Notes: generated by a model not told the origin, from the sequence alone. Shown: positions 10,406 to 22,435, numbered from the stretch's first letter. The stretch: DNA of 64,000 nt from Daldinia sp. FL1419 (GCA_025201765.1 MU623375.1:124001-188000), one strand, 5' to 3'. Made by a program: numbers and translations.

Positions 10406-12129
10406 ATGCGCGTGTCTTGGCTTCCCCTATTGGGTTTACCCCTTGTTCCGTCGGTATTGGGTGCTCCTAATACAGCCTCGGTCGATAACTTCTTACAATC
10501 TATCGACGTAAACGCAAACACAGTCCCCGCGAGCTACAAAACTCGAAGCGGTATCGACTTCACATGCGCCGTCCTCTCAGTCATAGGTGGCCACGGTGGC
10601 AACGGAACCCAATATGTCGCTCGCTCTAACAGTGATGCCTACACCCAGGAGGCTCACGCTCATTGGTGAGTTTTATAAGATATCGTCTTTCATACTTTTA
10701 CTTACGAGAATTCTTAGGTCGGCAACCGCATGGAAATCGCCTTCTTGCATCTTCACGCCCAACAACCTCCAAGATCTAAGACGCGCAGTCCTCCTCGCCG
10801 GATTTACTGGTACTAAGTTTGCTGTCCGCAGTGGTGGTCACTCGCCCCTTTCCAATTGGGCTAGCATCGACAACAGCCTACTGATCTCCATGACAAATAT
10901 TAACGATTTGGAATACGATGAAGCTACCCAGACCCAACGATCCGGAATGGGCAACCGCTGGGGCGCCGTCTACGAACACCTCGTTCCTTACGGACGAATC
11001 GTAGTCGGTGGCCGTCTAAACGTCGTCGGACTTGGCTTATCTACCGGAGGCGGTCTCTCCCACTTCTCGAACGAATGGGGATGGGTTGGCCAAAATGTTG
11101 TTGCCTACGAAGTTATGCTTTCCAACGGTTCCCACGTCAAGGCTAGCGCCACCGAGAACCCCGACCTGTACTATGCTATCAAGGCCGGATCCAACAACTT
11201 TGGTAAGATGACAGGATGCCCATCACCTCAAGTATCGTATGCTAATCAAGTGCTTCCTCTGCAGGTATCATCACTCACATCGTCCAGCGTACTTACCCCA
11301 TGGGCAAGGTATGGGGCGGTCTCGTACAGTTCCCTGGTAACTACTCGAAGCAATTCATGGCTGCCATGGCCGAGTACCAAGCCAAGGGCCAGTTTGACAC
11401 CAAGTCTGCCATCCTCCCTTACGTCGGCATTAACAACGACACCATCATCGCTACCTTCGTATACTTGGATGGTGTTGTTCGCCCTGATGCTTTCAAGCCT
11501 TTCTTTGAGATCCCCACCACTGCAGACTTCACCCAAGTGTTCGACAACTTCTACGAGCTTGCCAACGTCGATATTCCCTACGCGGTACCAAGGTGGACCT
11601 ACGCTGCCACGACCCTAGCTTTTGACGGCAACAGCAAGGAAACCTACCAGGGATTGATCGACGTCTTCTCTCAATTCAAGTCGCGCATCCAGAAGATCCC
11701 CGGCGGCTCCCTCGCCCCCATGATCCAGCCCATCTCTAAGAGCATGGTCGACAAGTCGCGAGCCCTTGGTGAAGACCCCATGAATGTGGAGGCTAGGGCG
11801 CAACTATGTAAGTAACAAAGTTTATGATTATGCCCACACGTGCATCCCAGCTGACTATTACAGGGATCGGTATCAACATTGGTTGGTTGTCGGAGAAGGA
11901 CGACGCAGCCGTCTACCAGATCCTCCAAGAAAGTTTGGCAGCGGTAGAGAACTACACCAAGGCCCGAAAGGTCCACTTACCTTTCGTTTTCCTAAACGAC
12001 GCTTGGGCCGGCCAGAAGCCTTTCGTCAGCTACGGGCAGCAGTCCCACAATAAGCTCAAGGCCGCCAGCAAGAAGTACGACAGAAGCCAGATGTTCCAGC
12101 GTCTAGTCACCGGCGGCTTCAAACTATAA
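10406..12129 (+). CDS. Secreted FAD-linked oxidase, BBE-like
   Basis: Exons 10406-10665, 10718-11202, 11265-11807 and 11864-12129; 1554 bases, 517 residues. A signal peptide (about 19 residues, ending VLGA) points to secretion. The FAD-binding type 4 domain follows, with RSGGHS (H128, the expected 8-alpha-histidyl FAD attachment) and a glycine-rich STGGGLSHF turn. The C-terminus carries the short berberine-bridge-like segment ending near residue 510. The position where berberine bridge enzyme has the second covalent anchor (GxCxxVG) reads GRLNVVG here, so only single covalent FAD attachment is expected. Family members oxidise alcohols, phenolics or alkaloid-type substrates with O2, giving H2O2. 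Sharing a promoter with a P450 suggests a role in the same pathway. Phase and frame agree across all three introns. Confidence 0.9.
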
Positions 12130-13001
12130 GCGATAGCCAAACCCTGTACGGCTACCTATTCTAGACATTGATTTTTTTTATGGATTACTACGGATATAGA
12201 CGGGTGCATAACTTTGTAAAGTAGCTGTATAGACTGGAAAGGATCGCATCGAATGTTGAATGTCGGGCGTTGCGAGGCGATGAGGGTCTTCTTTTTTCTT
12301 GGCTACTATTCGATTCGTCACGATTAAATGTTTTAGTAATATCAAGATTCACATTACGGTCAAATTTGGATGGAACCATACCCCTGAGTGATCCCTAACT
12401 AAGCCCTGTGTCTATGTGTCGGTCCCAACCACGATGGGTTTAGCTGGCTTTAATTCTCCTCGATGGTAACCTTCTGCGGGGGGAGAATGCTACACTGTTG
12501 TTATTTGCCGGCTTGGAATCCCAAAATAGTAAACTACGTCATGCGGAGGAGGGATGAATATCGAGGTAGGTTAGGTACCTATCTAATGTACGCTCAGCCA
12601 CGCGATCATCGACATGCGTCGTGACAGCGATTAAGCTACATTATAATTAGCTTAGTCTATTTGCCTGGGTCACCATTGCAATAGTCCAATATTGTAGAAT
12701 TAATGTAAGTAAGCAGCCATTAAATTCTTTTCTCAACCAAGTCTATGGAAGAAACTCGAGGCTTGAACATCTATCCAAAGCTACTATCTTCCTAGGGGGC
12801 TAGCTAAAGTAATGCATCGCCATGGCTACATCTTCTCATGGGCATCATACCGTTTTCGTACCAATCCAGAGCGGAGTTGAAGTGCAAGTAAGGAAGTTTC
12901 CTTCACGGCTGCATGTAGCTTGGACGAAGCCAACGCCAGTAGCTTCAAATGAAGACCTGTCTTGCCGTCAGAAATAGTCGTCTTGAAGGGGTTAGTCTCA
13001 C
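12130..13001. other. Intergenic, convergent 3' flanks
   Basis: Separates the oxidase from the convergent secreted-protein gene. Only short chance frames; a single ggtaggttaggtacc word near 12565. No gene supported. Confidence 0.5.
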
Positions 13002-13928
13002 TTACGATTCACTACAGTTCCAGTGCTGCTTAATTGTCAATACATTTAATTCCCGGTCGAAACTAAATGTTGCCGTCGTCGAAGAACTTTCTTCCGTATC
13101 CGACTCGCAAGACCCAGTCAAAGTATTATTTTGGGTTTCCGAGGTCTTACAGTTGAAGACATCGGTATTGGCCATATTTTTCAAGACGAAGGACGGCCCA
13201 CTATCAGATGAGGGTGCGCTCGAAGACGGTGAGCCGGGGGCCAGTTCGTATCGACGTAACCAGTTCTCGAGTTGCCACGACTGATACCTCTCTGAGTTGT
13301 CCGCGCAAGAGTCTGCTGCTAAACGAGCTGGGTTCCCTGTAGTAGTAACATTGATACCGTCGCCCTGTAACATGCAGCTTGTGCCATCCTCTTCACTCGT
13401 CGTACAATCCATGTCCAGTTGGAAAGACCCTATAGCTAAGGCGTCGGATCTATTTCTGCAGCGTCAGTTTTATTCTCTTCGCATTTTCGCATCTAAGCAT
13501 AGCACGTAAGCGTAGGACGTAACTTACTCCTGTTTATCTGAGCAGGTATACGTATGAGAGATGTACATCGTATGGTTATTCTTCCAGTCTACGGCAAACG
13601 AGACGGCGGTGTCATAAGTACGGCCATTGCCCGCCCATATACAGTCTCCCCAGATAATATTTCCATCTTCATACCAACCCCCCCACGACTCGGGCCACTC
13701 TGCGACGCACTCGAAGAATGTTCCCATAGTACGATTTCCAGGTGCTATACTGATCGCTATAGTCGCGGGCCCCTCCTTTCCCGATTCTGAGCCATCATAT
13801 CTTGCAGCGCCCACGCGCCACTGATACTCCGAGGGTGAGTTTGCGCTGGTACCACATTCTCTAGAGGCAACTACTCCACTGGTGAACGTCAGCGTCGTCA
13901 TAAAGGCTAGGACACTGTTTCTCATCAT
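13002..13928 (-). CDS. Secreted cysteine-rich protein, function unknown
   Basis: Minus strand, exons 13928-13528 and 13455-13002; 855 bases, 284 residues. The 72-base intron has a GTAAGT donor and CTGCAG acceptor and joins two frames that each lack a start or a stop alone. The N-terminus is a clear signal peptide cleaved near GVVAS. The mature part holds ten cysteines, an even number fitting disulphides, several N-glycosylation sequons, and a serine/proline-rich segment in the second half (APGSPSSSAPSSDS). No membrane anchor or catalytic motif is visible and I recognise no family. It looks like an extracellular fungal protein, possibly effector-like, but that label rests only on secretion and cysteines. 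A second ATG (13925) directly follows the first. Confidence 0.75.
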
Positions 13929-14667
13929 GGCTGTGATTCTCCAGACTGTTTAAGGCATACTAAGGGATATGGATCGTGATTAAAAGTTCTCTGCCGGTAT
14001 GATTGCTATGTAATAAATGAGCGTTTGTAGTTGAGTATGGGTGGTCTTATCTGGCTTCTAGTTATACCGGCTTGGTTAAATGCCGAAGCGTCTAGGCCGT
14101 TACATTGTAATTTGGAAGAGTGCGTGGAAGAATAATTCCATTTTGCCGTATCAAGAGAAAATCCTTAATCGCCCACATCGACCTCCAACACCTATCTCTA
14201 ATATATCATATCATTAGGAAAACACTACAAGTAGGCTGGTATGCAACATCATACCTGACTGTTGTTCTTGAATTCTGGAGGTCATACAATATTAGCATCA
14301 TTTAAAGGCTGTATGTGATATCCTATATTATATCGCCAAAGGTTGAACACATCTTAATATGCTATTGATTGAAAGCTAGCCCATGCCAAGAATAATACAC
14401 GATAAATACTTACGATATTCACTACCCCGGGTAAATTCACAGTGATTGGCTATCCTCCTGAGCTCAATATACCCCCGATATTATGGTGACCGGAAAACCA
14501 AGTCAGAGAGTCGGTCTCTCGGCATTGTTCTACGAAGAGGGCATGCTTCTCATATATAGGAATTAGGGTCCAGATAATACACGCGAGCGAGTCTAGCTTC
14601 GCTCCGTTTGAGGCCTTTCCATCACCACAACCCCTTTTCGTACATTGGTTAGATAGTACAGCCCAAG
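13929..14667. other. Divergent intergenic region
   Basis: Lies between the starts of two divergent genes for secreted proteins, so it holds both promoters. No conserved element recognised, and no CCG-N8-CGG pair like that at 9846. Confidence 0.5.
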
Positions 14668-15957
14668 ATGCAGTGGAAGGCTTTAGCCCTGGCACTTCTC
14701 TCGGGAGAAGTTGCCGCTCAGCAGATGATACGTTTCGGCTGCTCTCAACTTGTTGTCGAGCGTCTAGACCCTCTCGTTAATCCCGGTACGTTGCCATCGC
14801 CGCACGTTCATCAGATCGTGGGCGGAAACTCGTTCAATTCGAGCATGGACCCTGCCGTGCACGATCTTGTCAGAGACTCTACCTGTACCAGCTGTACGTT
14901 CTCCGAAGACTTCTCAAATTACTGGACGGCGGTTTTGTACTTCAGAGCCCGCAATGGCACGTATAAAAGAGTTCCCCAATTTGCCAACGTGGGACTTCGA
15001 CAAGTAGGAGGAATCACCGTTTATTATATCCCGCCTTACGACGGGAAGACGAAGGTGACGGCTTTCAAGCCTGGTTTCCGTATGCTCGTGGGGGATGCCG
15101 GGCTTCGTAAGGCCGACGGTATGCAACGCCAGCTATGTCATCGCTGTTACGAATCCGCGGACGGCGCCGGTGTCGCGGGAGACTCGGGTGGCGCGCCATG
15201 CACTGGTAATGACACGCAAAGCCTGCCTCCTAAGCCCTGCAGCTCTATCAGAACGACTATCACGTTCCCAACATGCTGGGTATCTACATCCTCTTTATAT
15301 ATTTAAAGAAATCTTGAGATAAACCATCTTACATTTACTATTACTAACCCTATAATGACTTTAGGACGGGAAGAATCTAGACAGTCCAGACCATAAGAGT
15401 CACGTCGCTTACCCCAAGCAGGGTTCTTTCGAATCCTTAGGTAATTGTCCCGAGACTCATCCCGTAAAGCTTCCCCAGCTTATGTATGAGGTTATGTGGG
15501 ATGTAAGTATTTTGCCGTTTTATTATGATATCAGGATTATCGGGTCCGGCCGAGTGCTTATTTGCTAATTCCCGTATCCCAGACGAGCCCTTTCAACGAC
15601 CCAGAGCTGTGGCCCGAGGATGGCTCGCAACCATTCTTCTGGAGCACAAATGACGAGTGAGTCCTTCGAGCACTACGATAACTAAGCCAAGTACTAAGTC
15701 GACATGTAGAACCGGGTATTCACAGCACGGCGATTACATTTTCGGTTGGAAAGGCGATGCATTACAGCGTGCCCTCGATGCTCGATGTAATAACGCTGTT
15801 TGCAAAGAGCTCAAGGTCCAAACGTCCGAAGAGGCTATGAAGTGTACAAAGGCCCAAACAGCTGTGGAAGATGTAGATGGATGTAAGTTACGTTGATCGT
15901 AGTCATGCGAACACGGCTAATATTTCCCTAGGGCTGGAGAGTATCCCTGGCAACTGA
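14668..15957 (+). CDS. Secreted DUF1996 family protein
   Basis: Exons 14668-15279, 15365-15502, 15583-15656, 15710-15882 and 15932-15957; 1023 bases, 340 residues. A signal peptide of about 17 residues is followed by the DUF1996 hallmark: RFGCSQLVVERLDPLVNPG, then SPHVHQIVGGNSF, which is strongly conserved in secreted proteins of filamentous fungi, often annotated as WSC-associated. Later family landmarks are TCWDGKNLDSPDHKSH (rebuilt across intron 1) and TGYSQHGDYIFGW (rebuilt across intron 3). The last exon is only 26 bases and ends shortly after a DGW join. No WSC domain or GPI signal is seen. The molecular function of DUF1996 is not established; an extracellular or wall role is usual. Confidence 0.88.
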
Positions 15958-16768
15958 GGGAATCTGGAAGCCCGACAATGCAGTCCCTAAAATAAACTAC
16001 CTCAGGTATCAAATTATACTTATGTGTGGACTTGCCTTAGATATTCATTGCTCGTGTACAAGTTATATCCATAAATTCCGAAGTGTGAGCTATTTTATTC
16101 GAGGTAGTTAGGTAACCACATATACCCGTTAAATTAGACGTATACACCAAATAGTAAATGGTCCCTATTCTAACTTGTCTTTTGATATGCATGGCAAGCT
16201 GACGCGTGAGAATATGCGTACGGGGTGGATGCCAGTTTTGAATGAGTACGGGAGGTCGTGTGTACCCATAGCATGCCCCATATGTAGTATGCCAGTCGTA
16301 TTTTGTCCTTTATCACAATAGGGAAAGGGAATGGGCCCTGGGGCAATGGTCGACCGACTTATGGTCTCGACGAGTCCACTTGAAGCTTTGAGCATCTTCT
16401 GCCGCAGGTACAGAACCTCTACGTAGGTTAGTACATAGGTTAGGCCTTAGGCCTTAACGTATCGTACACCTCCGCCATGATGGTAAACGTTAGCGGCTTC
16501 CACTGGCTCCAGTCAGCGCGTCGACGTAAACTGCCAGAGAGTTTTGTATGAGAAATCTCTGGCTTCTACTTATCTATCTCTGGAATTTTCTAGTCGCACA
16601 AGCCACAACACCATGGTCAAATAAAGCTACTTGCGTATTTTCTCTAATTATAAAAATTGCATATAAGTTACTTGCGGGACCTTGAATGGAGCGGTGGAGG
16701 CCGCTAATGTTTACCTGCAATGTAAAAGCCTTAAAATCAGGTACATTACATAAGAAAGTACAATACAA

Positions 16769-16811
16769 TACCTAGGTAGGTAGGTACACTAGGCAGCTAG
16801 GTACAATACCT
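16769..16811. repeat. TACCTAGGTA repeat block
   Basis: A TACCTAGGTAGGTAGGTA run followed by degenerate ctaggta/ggtac words, next to the poly-A gap. Same family as the blocks at 4567 and 19841. Confidence 0.65.
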
Positions 16812-16879
16812 AATCTTACAGGGGTGTTTGCAACTGACGTAATTAGTGTAGTGTTACATAGGCCGACGCAGAGAAGATC

Positions 16880-16880
<1 letters not shown>

Positions 16881-16917
<37 letters not shown>

Positions 16918-17084
16918 CAAAAAAAAAAAAAAAAAATTAAATTAAAAAAAAAAAAAGTAAAATTTTAAATTTAAAAAAAAAAAAATATNNNNNNNNNNTA
17001 TACTACTTTTTTTCACTTGTTTTAATTTTTTTGTTTTTTTTATTTTATATAAATTTTTTTTTTTTTTATTTTATTTTAATTATA

Positions 17085-17126
<42 letters not shown>
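16881..17126. repeat. Poly-A/T low-complexity tract with 10-N gap
   Basis: Almost pure A (16881-16988), ten N at 16989-16998, then T-rich and again pure A to 17126. The simple composition and the arbitrary 10-N run indicate a gap bridged across homopolymers, not natural sequence of known length. Confidence 0.95.
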
Positions 17127-17130
<4 letters not shown>

Positions 17131-17306
17131 CAACAACATCTTATAATCTGATAGTTACCTTAACAATACGTATATTGAAATATTTATATCACATGCGTAG
17201 CTCAGTCCGTCGCGCTTCTCATAGGGATGAACTTTTGAAACCTTCATTACAGATTTTCAATTCCCATTTATTCTATCTGTCTGGTTAACCATCCGCTTCA
17301 TCTCAC

Positions 17307-19130
17307 ATGTTTAGGGTTCGTGGAAATGCGCGGCACACTGTCAAACCCCGCCCTATCTTCTACTTATCATCCACTGCTGCCCTGACGAGGCGTACTCTTG
17401 CCTCCAAAGCCCCCGAGAAGTCTGATTTCGTAGCATCAAGCCCTCTAGCTGAGAAACTCGCTGCTACAGGATTATGGCACCCGCCTCAGAGGGGTGCGCG
17501 GAAGGAAGGAGATTCACAACCCGCGGTGAGCGGCGATAAAGCTAGAGTTAATGTTGTCAACGAGAAATTATGCGACGATATCATTTCGTATATAGGAAAA
17601 AGCCTTAGGCGACATAAGGGATGCGACATTATCGATATATACCCAGGCGCTGGGCTTTGGAGTCAAAAATTGCGCGAATTTCTCCAGCCGCGCTCCCACA
17701 TCCTAATGGAACCCGATGCGGAGTTGTACAAACCTTTCCTCAAACCTATCCTTGACCAACCTAACACTACGCTCGTTCCCGCATCTGGGCTGGTATGGCG
17801 GGAACTCAACTCTATCCTCACGCCAGAATTCTTACCACACCAGAAGCCGGCTGAGGGGGCTGGGTTGAATCGACGGAATGATACCCTGTTAGTCACTGCG
17901 AATATTGCTTTCCATCCCAAGAAGCGCTTCCTCTCCTTCTCATCCATGGCTCAGCTGGTTCTCTTCCAATTTGTGGAAGCTATCCGAACTAGCAGCTTGT
18001 TCCAACGCTACGGGCTCGTGCGTATGTTAATATGGACTCGACACGATGACAAGTACAGTATACTCCCCAAGGTGATGCAGAAGCGAAAGAAACTGGCGTT
18101 AGATAGCGAGCTTTGTTGTGAATGGGTGCATGAAGTGTGCGGTCGCGAAGGTCCCGATAATTCTTGGTACGTTCGCGACAGTATCATCGACGACCGTAGT
18201 AACCTTGAAACCTGGAAGAGGATGCGATTTGCCAAAATTCGGGTACCTGAGGGAAGATCTTCCGAAGGTCTAAAAGAGGCTCGACTAAACGCGAGATCAG
18301 GGAAGGCTATCTTGCCGGGGAAAAGACCCCCCGTATTTAAGAGGCCCTACCTAGAAACCCTAGACGAACTCGAATCGGCACATATTGAAGAAATATTTAC
18401 TAGGGACTCGACTAACTACAAGAGTATGCGAGGTTATCGATGGAGGGCTAACTGGGAAGATAAAAAACACCAGCGCCTATTCGAATTAATTAAGGGCTAT
18501 GATGCTATCAATTCTCTCTATAGATCGGGCAAGACGCCCGAGGAGATCGCAGCGCGGGAGAAAGAATGGACGGATGACTTAGCAAATAACTCCCGGGGGT
18601 TTGTCAAGGCATTTATCACCTATAAGGACAACCTTCATTGTTTCCGACAAGACCCGCCCCTTCTCAATTGGGATCGCAGAGCGTACGAACCGCTGGTTGT
18701 CGAGCCCGAGGAATTCTTTCCGAATATACAATGCAGTCTGCTTGATATCCAACCGAAAAGTGTCCATTCGGTACTTCGCCAGACAGGCCCAAACTCGAAC
18801 AGGACAGGTGACAGCTTCCAACTGATTTTAAGCTCAATGATGAGCCATAGCACTCTTCCCGTTAGTCAGGCTTTGGATAACTTGATGCCGGGGGCAGCTG
18901 AATATATTATGCCTCGTTGGAGGAGCGTCAGGGACGTGAGACATGGCGGAGTGGTTACTAGTGTGAAAGCTGGGGAACTAACCCCGAGGTTGCTAAATGC
19001 GCGACAATGGGAAGAGCTTATAGAGCTTTGGATGGAATGGCCTTTTCGCCCCGAATTTCACGAGTTGGTCGGCCGTACTACCGACGATTTGGCTAGTGAT
19101 GATTCCTACAATCATTCGATATTCGAATAA
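17307..19130 (+). CDS. Mitochondrial Mtf1 / rRNA dimethyladenosine transferase-like
   Basis: A single-exon gene of 607 residues. The N-terminus is basic, rich in R, S and T and poor in acids for about 45 residues, as in a mitochondrial presequence. Around residue 107 the DIIDIYPGAGLWS segment matches the SAM-binding motif I of rRNA adenine dimethylases (usually ExGxG), here degenerate, and MEPDAELY follows as the motif II acidic position. This fits the mitochondrial transcription factor 1 family, which descends from dimethylases and acts with the mitochondrial RNA polymerase at promoters. The long C-terminal extension is typical of filamentous-fungal members. Whether methylase activity survives cannot be told. 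The gene stands alone, close to the poly-A gap. Confidence 0.75.
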   Translation: MFRVRGNARHTVKPRPIFYLSSTAALTRRTLASKAPEKSDFVASSPLAEKLAATGLWHPPQRGARKEGDSQPAVSGDKARVNVVNEKLCDDIISYIGKSLRRHKGCDIIDIYPGAGLWSQKLREFLQPRSHILMEPDAELYKPFLKPILDQPNTTLVPASGLVWRELNSILTPEFLPHQKPAEGAGLNRRNDTLLVTANIAFHPKKRFLSFSSMAQLVLFQFVEAIRTSSLFQRYGLVRMLIWTRHDDKYSILPKVMQKRKKLALDSELCCEWVHEVCGREGPDNSWYVRDSIIDDRSNLETWKRMRFAKIRVPEGRSSEGLKEARLNARSGKAILPGKRPPVFKRPYLETLDELESAHIEEIFTRDSTNYKSMRGYRWRANWEDKKHQRLFELIKGYDAINSLYRSGKTPEEIAAREKEWTDDLANNSRGFVKAFITYKDNLHCFRQDPPLLNWDRRAYEPLVVEPEEFFPNIQCSLLDIQPKSVHSVLRQTGPNSNRTGDSFQLILSSMMSHSTLPVSQALDNLMPGAAEYIMPRWRSVRDVRHGGVVTSVKAGELTPRLLNARQWEELIELWMEWPFRPEFHELVGRTTDDLASDDSYNHSIFE

Positions 19131-22100
19131 GCCAAACGAGAGACGGCATTTGATAATATATGCCCCCTACGGTGTGCGGTGAAACAACCGTACGTAGAGC
19201 TTTGAAAATGTACGCTTATAATAATCTAAAAAATCTTTTTAAATCAATACGCGTCTAGCAACGGGCGACGGCCAACTGTGTTTGCAACCGCCTTTTTTTT
19301 TTTTTTTTTTTTTCCAAGACTCGAGGTCCCTCAGCATGTGTGTGTTCGCAATTGGCAATTGAAATTTTGATGCTGACCTTGGCATCGACAGATCTGACAG
19401 TCTTCTGAATGCGTAAACCTGGACAATTCGTATCCTTAGTGAGGTCATGTCGTTATGGTAGTACGATATAACCAAAGAGCACGCGGCTTATAATCGGGAT
19501 CACAACAATGCAAATTTGATTGTTGATATTATATGCGTATCCTATATATATCCTATCCGGCTTCTCATATTTCAATTCCTAGCCGGGACCCTTCAGTTTT
19601 ACCAAGCGGCAAAGTGAGCCGCTTCCGTGACACACCAGTGTCATCCGCTGCCGTTATGAAAATGATTCAACGATGCGATACGGTACATAACACAAGCTCG
19701 CCCCCTTTCCTACTTTTGCGAATTGACTATCCGAGGCCGCCCGAAGTAGATCCATTCTACCTAGAGCCCATTTGATTATTGGGAAAGAAGTAGAAGTTGA
19801 CGCTTTCACCAATACTGAAAATGCGCACTCAAACATTGCTTACCTAGGTAGGTACCTAGGTAGTTAAACTATTTGCAACGTCAACCATATCCGTCTTACG
19901 GTTCTTCCAGCTCTACCTACGTGTAATTAACCAATTAGAATATTCCACTGCAGGTATATATAGTGGACCTGAACGAGCAGATGTGAGAGAGGAATGTTAC
20001 ATTTTTCCTAGTTTGCTAATATAGTACGGGATCCTAATAATATTCCTCGGTTACATTTGAGATAGTTAGGTAGATTCGTATTTAATGTGTCGTTAAGATA
20101 CCGCCAACCGCAAAACGGCCTTTTGACCTAGTTAATTTATAGTAACCCGGGAAATATCAGGTTCTTCAGCATTTTATACCCAGGTAAATAAAAACTTTAT
20201 CTTGGTGATTTAAGAGTCGTTCTGTCCAGTTTCTAGAACGTCGATGCTGCCGCCATTTGGAAAGATGGAATTGGGCTGGCAGCCGAAATTGAGGTTAGCG
20301 CGGGGTTAACTCGGCGCTAGTTCTATCGAAGAATGTCATGTACAATACGGAAGCCTCTAATTGACGTTGAACCTTAAGAGGCACCGCACCTAACTATTAA
20401 AGTATGTACATTGTAGTAAGTACAAGTACTGTACCTTGGGTATTACTTCTTCTTCTTCAATGCATCCGTAGATGAGGAGGTAAACGGAGACTTAGCTCCG
20501 CGAGTAACGGTTACTAAGGACGGTTTTCGGTCCTGTGACGGTAAGATGTTGCAGCGAAAGCTCCCTTTTCCCACCGGGTTGGTGCGGGGAGATGTTCAAT
20601 CGATCGAACCCGCTGGAGGATGCACATAAGGCAACTGATGAGCGGGGACAAGTTGGGTTGGCCAAAATATGGGGGCCATGAACGATTGCACGTTTTCGAC
20701 ACATACATACCTTGTCTGCTCGAATGTCTTCGGTCCCTATTAAGCGAGCACACGGGGCTGCGCCGCGTTCAGTTACACATATTATGGTAGAGATTAGAAG
20801 AGCCACATGGTACATACATAGTACATATGTATGTGCGATGTGCCAAGGGAGTTTCTGAATATGTTAGATAATTGTACTGCGCGAAGTTACAAATATAATA
20901 GCACGTAGCAATTATTTCAAGTAAGCCCTATCTACCCGAAATAGCATGTTCCTGTTTATAGAAACGGTAGTTACGTGTATATCACTTACAAGTGAATATA
21001 AAAGGACACGTATATATTCTCTTTCTGGAATTACCTTAGGTACAAGTTACCCAATTACCTATCATATGGGTGTTTTCTAGAATTACGATACTACTGATTT
21101 CGGATAACCTCCCGGCATATCTATAGGAATACGCTAACTACTAACCTATATGTAAGGACGTTATGTTTGCGAGGCCCAAGGAACTGGTATTCAATTTACC
21201 GCTGCGAATCTTAGCCCCACGGTCCGTAACAGGTACATTACGGTAAGACCCGTACTAATTGTGCGACATGTCTATATTAGGTAAAGGCAATGCCTATAGC
21301 CCTGGAACTTGGAAGTAAAGTAATTAATCTAAGCGTTAAGTACAGATCCGTACCTGACCTCCAACGCGATTCAGTATTTGTTGCGAGGTATCTCGTACAT
21401 ACACTAGACAATGTATCGTAACTTGTACCAATGTGGGTTGAGCTGACCTGCAGAGGGTATCGAACGCACTAAACCCACCTTTGCCTAGAAGCGTCTTCGC
21501 TCACGAGTTTATCAAATTTCCCCCAATCGCCCCAATCGCTCGTCTCGTAATTTCTTGCTTTTTTTTTTTTTTTTTCGCATGGCGCCCAACTTCTTGGAAA
21601 CTTTATTCCAGCTCTGTTTTTAACATTTCGACGTTTAATGTTCAGACGACAAGCCGAATCGTAATTTGTACCTGTCATGATATACATGTAGTCGAATCAT
21701 ATACATGTAGGTAAGTTAAGCCAAACTGTCAATCAGATCTCTAACTTGCCCACTAAATTATGCTGATTTACATTGATTTACATTGATTTACGCCACTCCG
21801 CCTCATTAATTGTATCGTATTATCTCCTCATAATATTTCTTCCCTTCGGGTTTTGCTCTCTCCTATGAGTTACATATTTCATATTCGTGTATTACACTTT
21901 TCAGGGATTCAATCTCATCTGCTTTTACCTGTTATTCTCGTCTCTCTTTTACGTTTATTGTTACCTTTTCTTTCCTTGGCTTTTCCTTATACAGAAATTA
22001 GAATAAATCGACGTCTCATCTTTCGTTGCGAAACAAGCTTTTGGATTTCGTCTTTTCTTTCGTCTGTTGCCGACACATTTAACTTTTTAACTAGACCGGG

Positions 22101-22235
22101 AGTCTCCCCTTCTTACTCGATTCGAGCCGTGCCACCATATTCAACCCGCGCGCTACGAAAAAGTTTCGTCCCATCTACGAAGCCGTGTCGACGTCCCGGC
22201 GCCGTATTTAGGGCGGCCGACGTCTGTCACTCGCC
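19131..22235. other. Long intergenic region
   Basis: About 3.1 kb. Holds a T21 run (19293-19313), a TACCTAGGTA block (19841-19863), and a GC-richer patch at 20460-20780 without a convincing coding frame. From about 21830 the sequence becomes strongly C/T-rich, as expected for the promoter and 5' leader of the GT90 gene at 22236. No tRNA or snRNA recognised. Confidence 0.5.
19841..19863. repeat. TACCTAGGTAGGTACCTAGGTA palindrome block
   Basis: Two perfect TACCTAGGTA copies in direct succession, forming a larger near-palindrome. Lies in a gene-free stretch. Confidence 0.75.
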
Positions 22236-22403
22236 ATGCGCTCGCCCGCTTTCCCCCCGAGGAGGCCTTCCCACCTCGTCAGATATATTTTCCCAGCTGT
22301 ACTTCTCCTCGGCCTCTTCTATTACCTTTCAAATAAACCCCAGGAACCTCCAACGCCTAATATCTATCTAACTTCCGATCGCGACACCTTTAAATCATCA
22401 TCA

Positions 22404-22435
<32 letters not shown>

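Larger units (their letters stand above)
15958..17306. other. Intergenic region with assembly gap
   Basis: No gene supported. Contains a TACCTAGGTA block (16769-16811) and the poly-A/T tract with ten N (16881-17126), whose sequence is not trustworthy. Confidence 0.6.

Noticed and set aside
20460..20815. GC-richer patch with a 107-codon minus frame, possible RNA gene
   Set aside because: No match to conserved cores of U1-U6, SRP, RNase P or 5S that I can recall, and the frame has no protein-like pattern.
21853..22371. 172-codon plus frame before the GT90 gene
   Set aside because: It is the C/T-rich leader of that gene read in another frame and overlaps its coding region.
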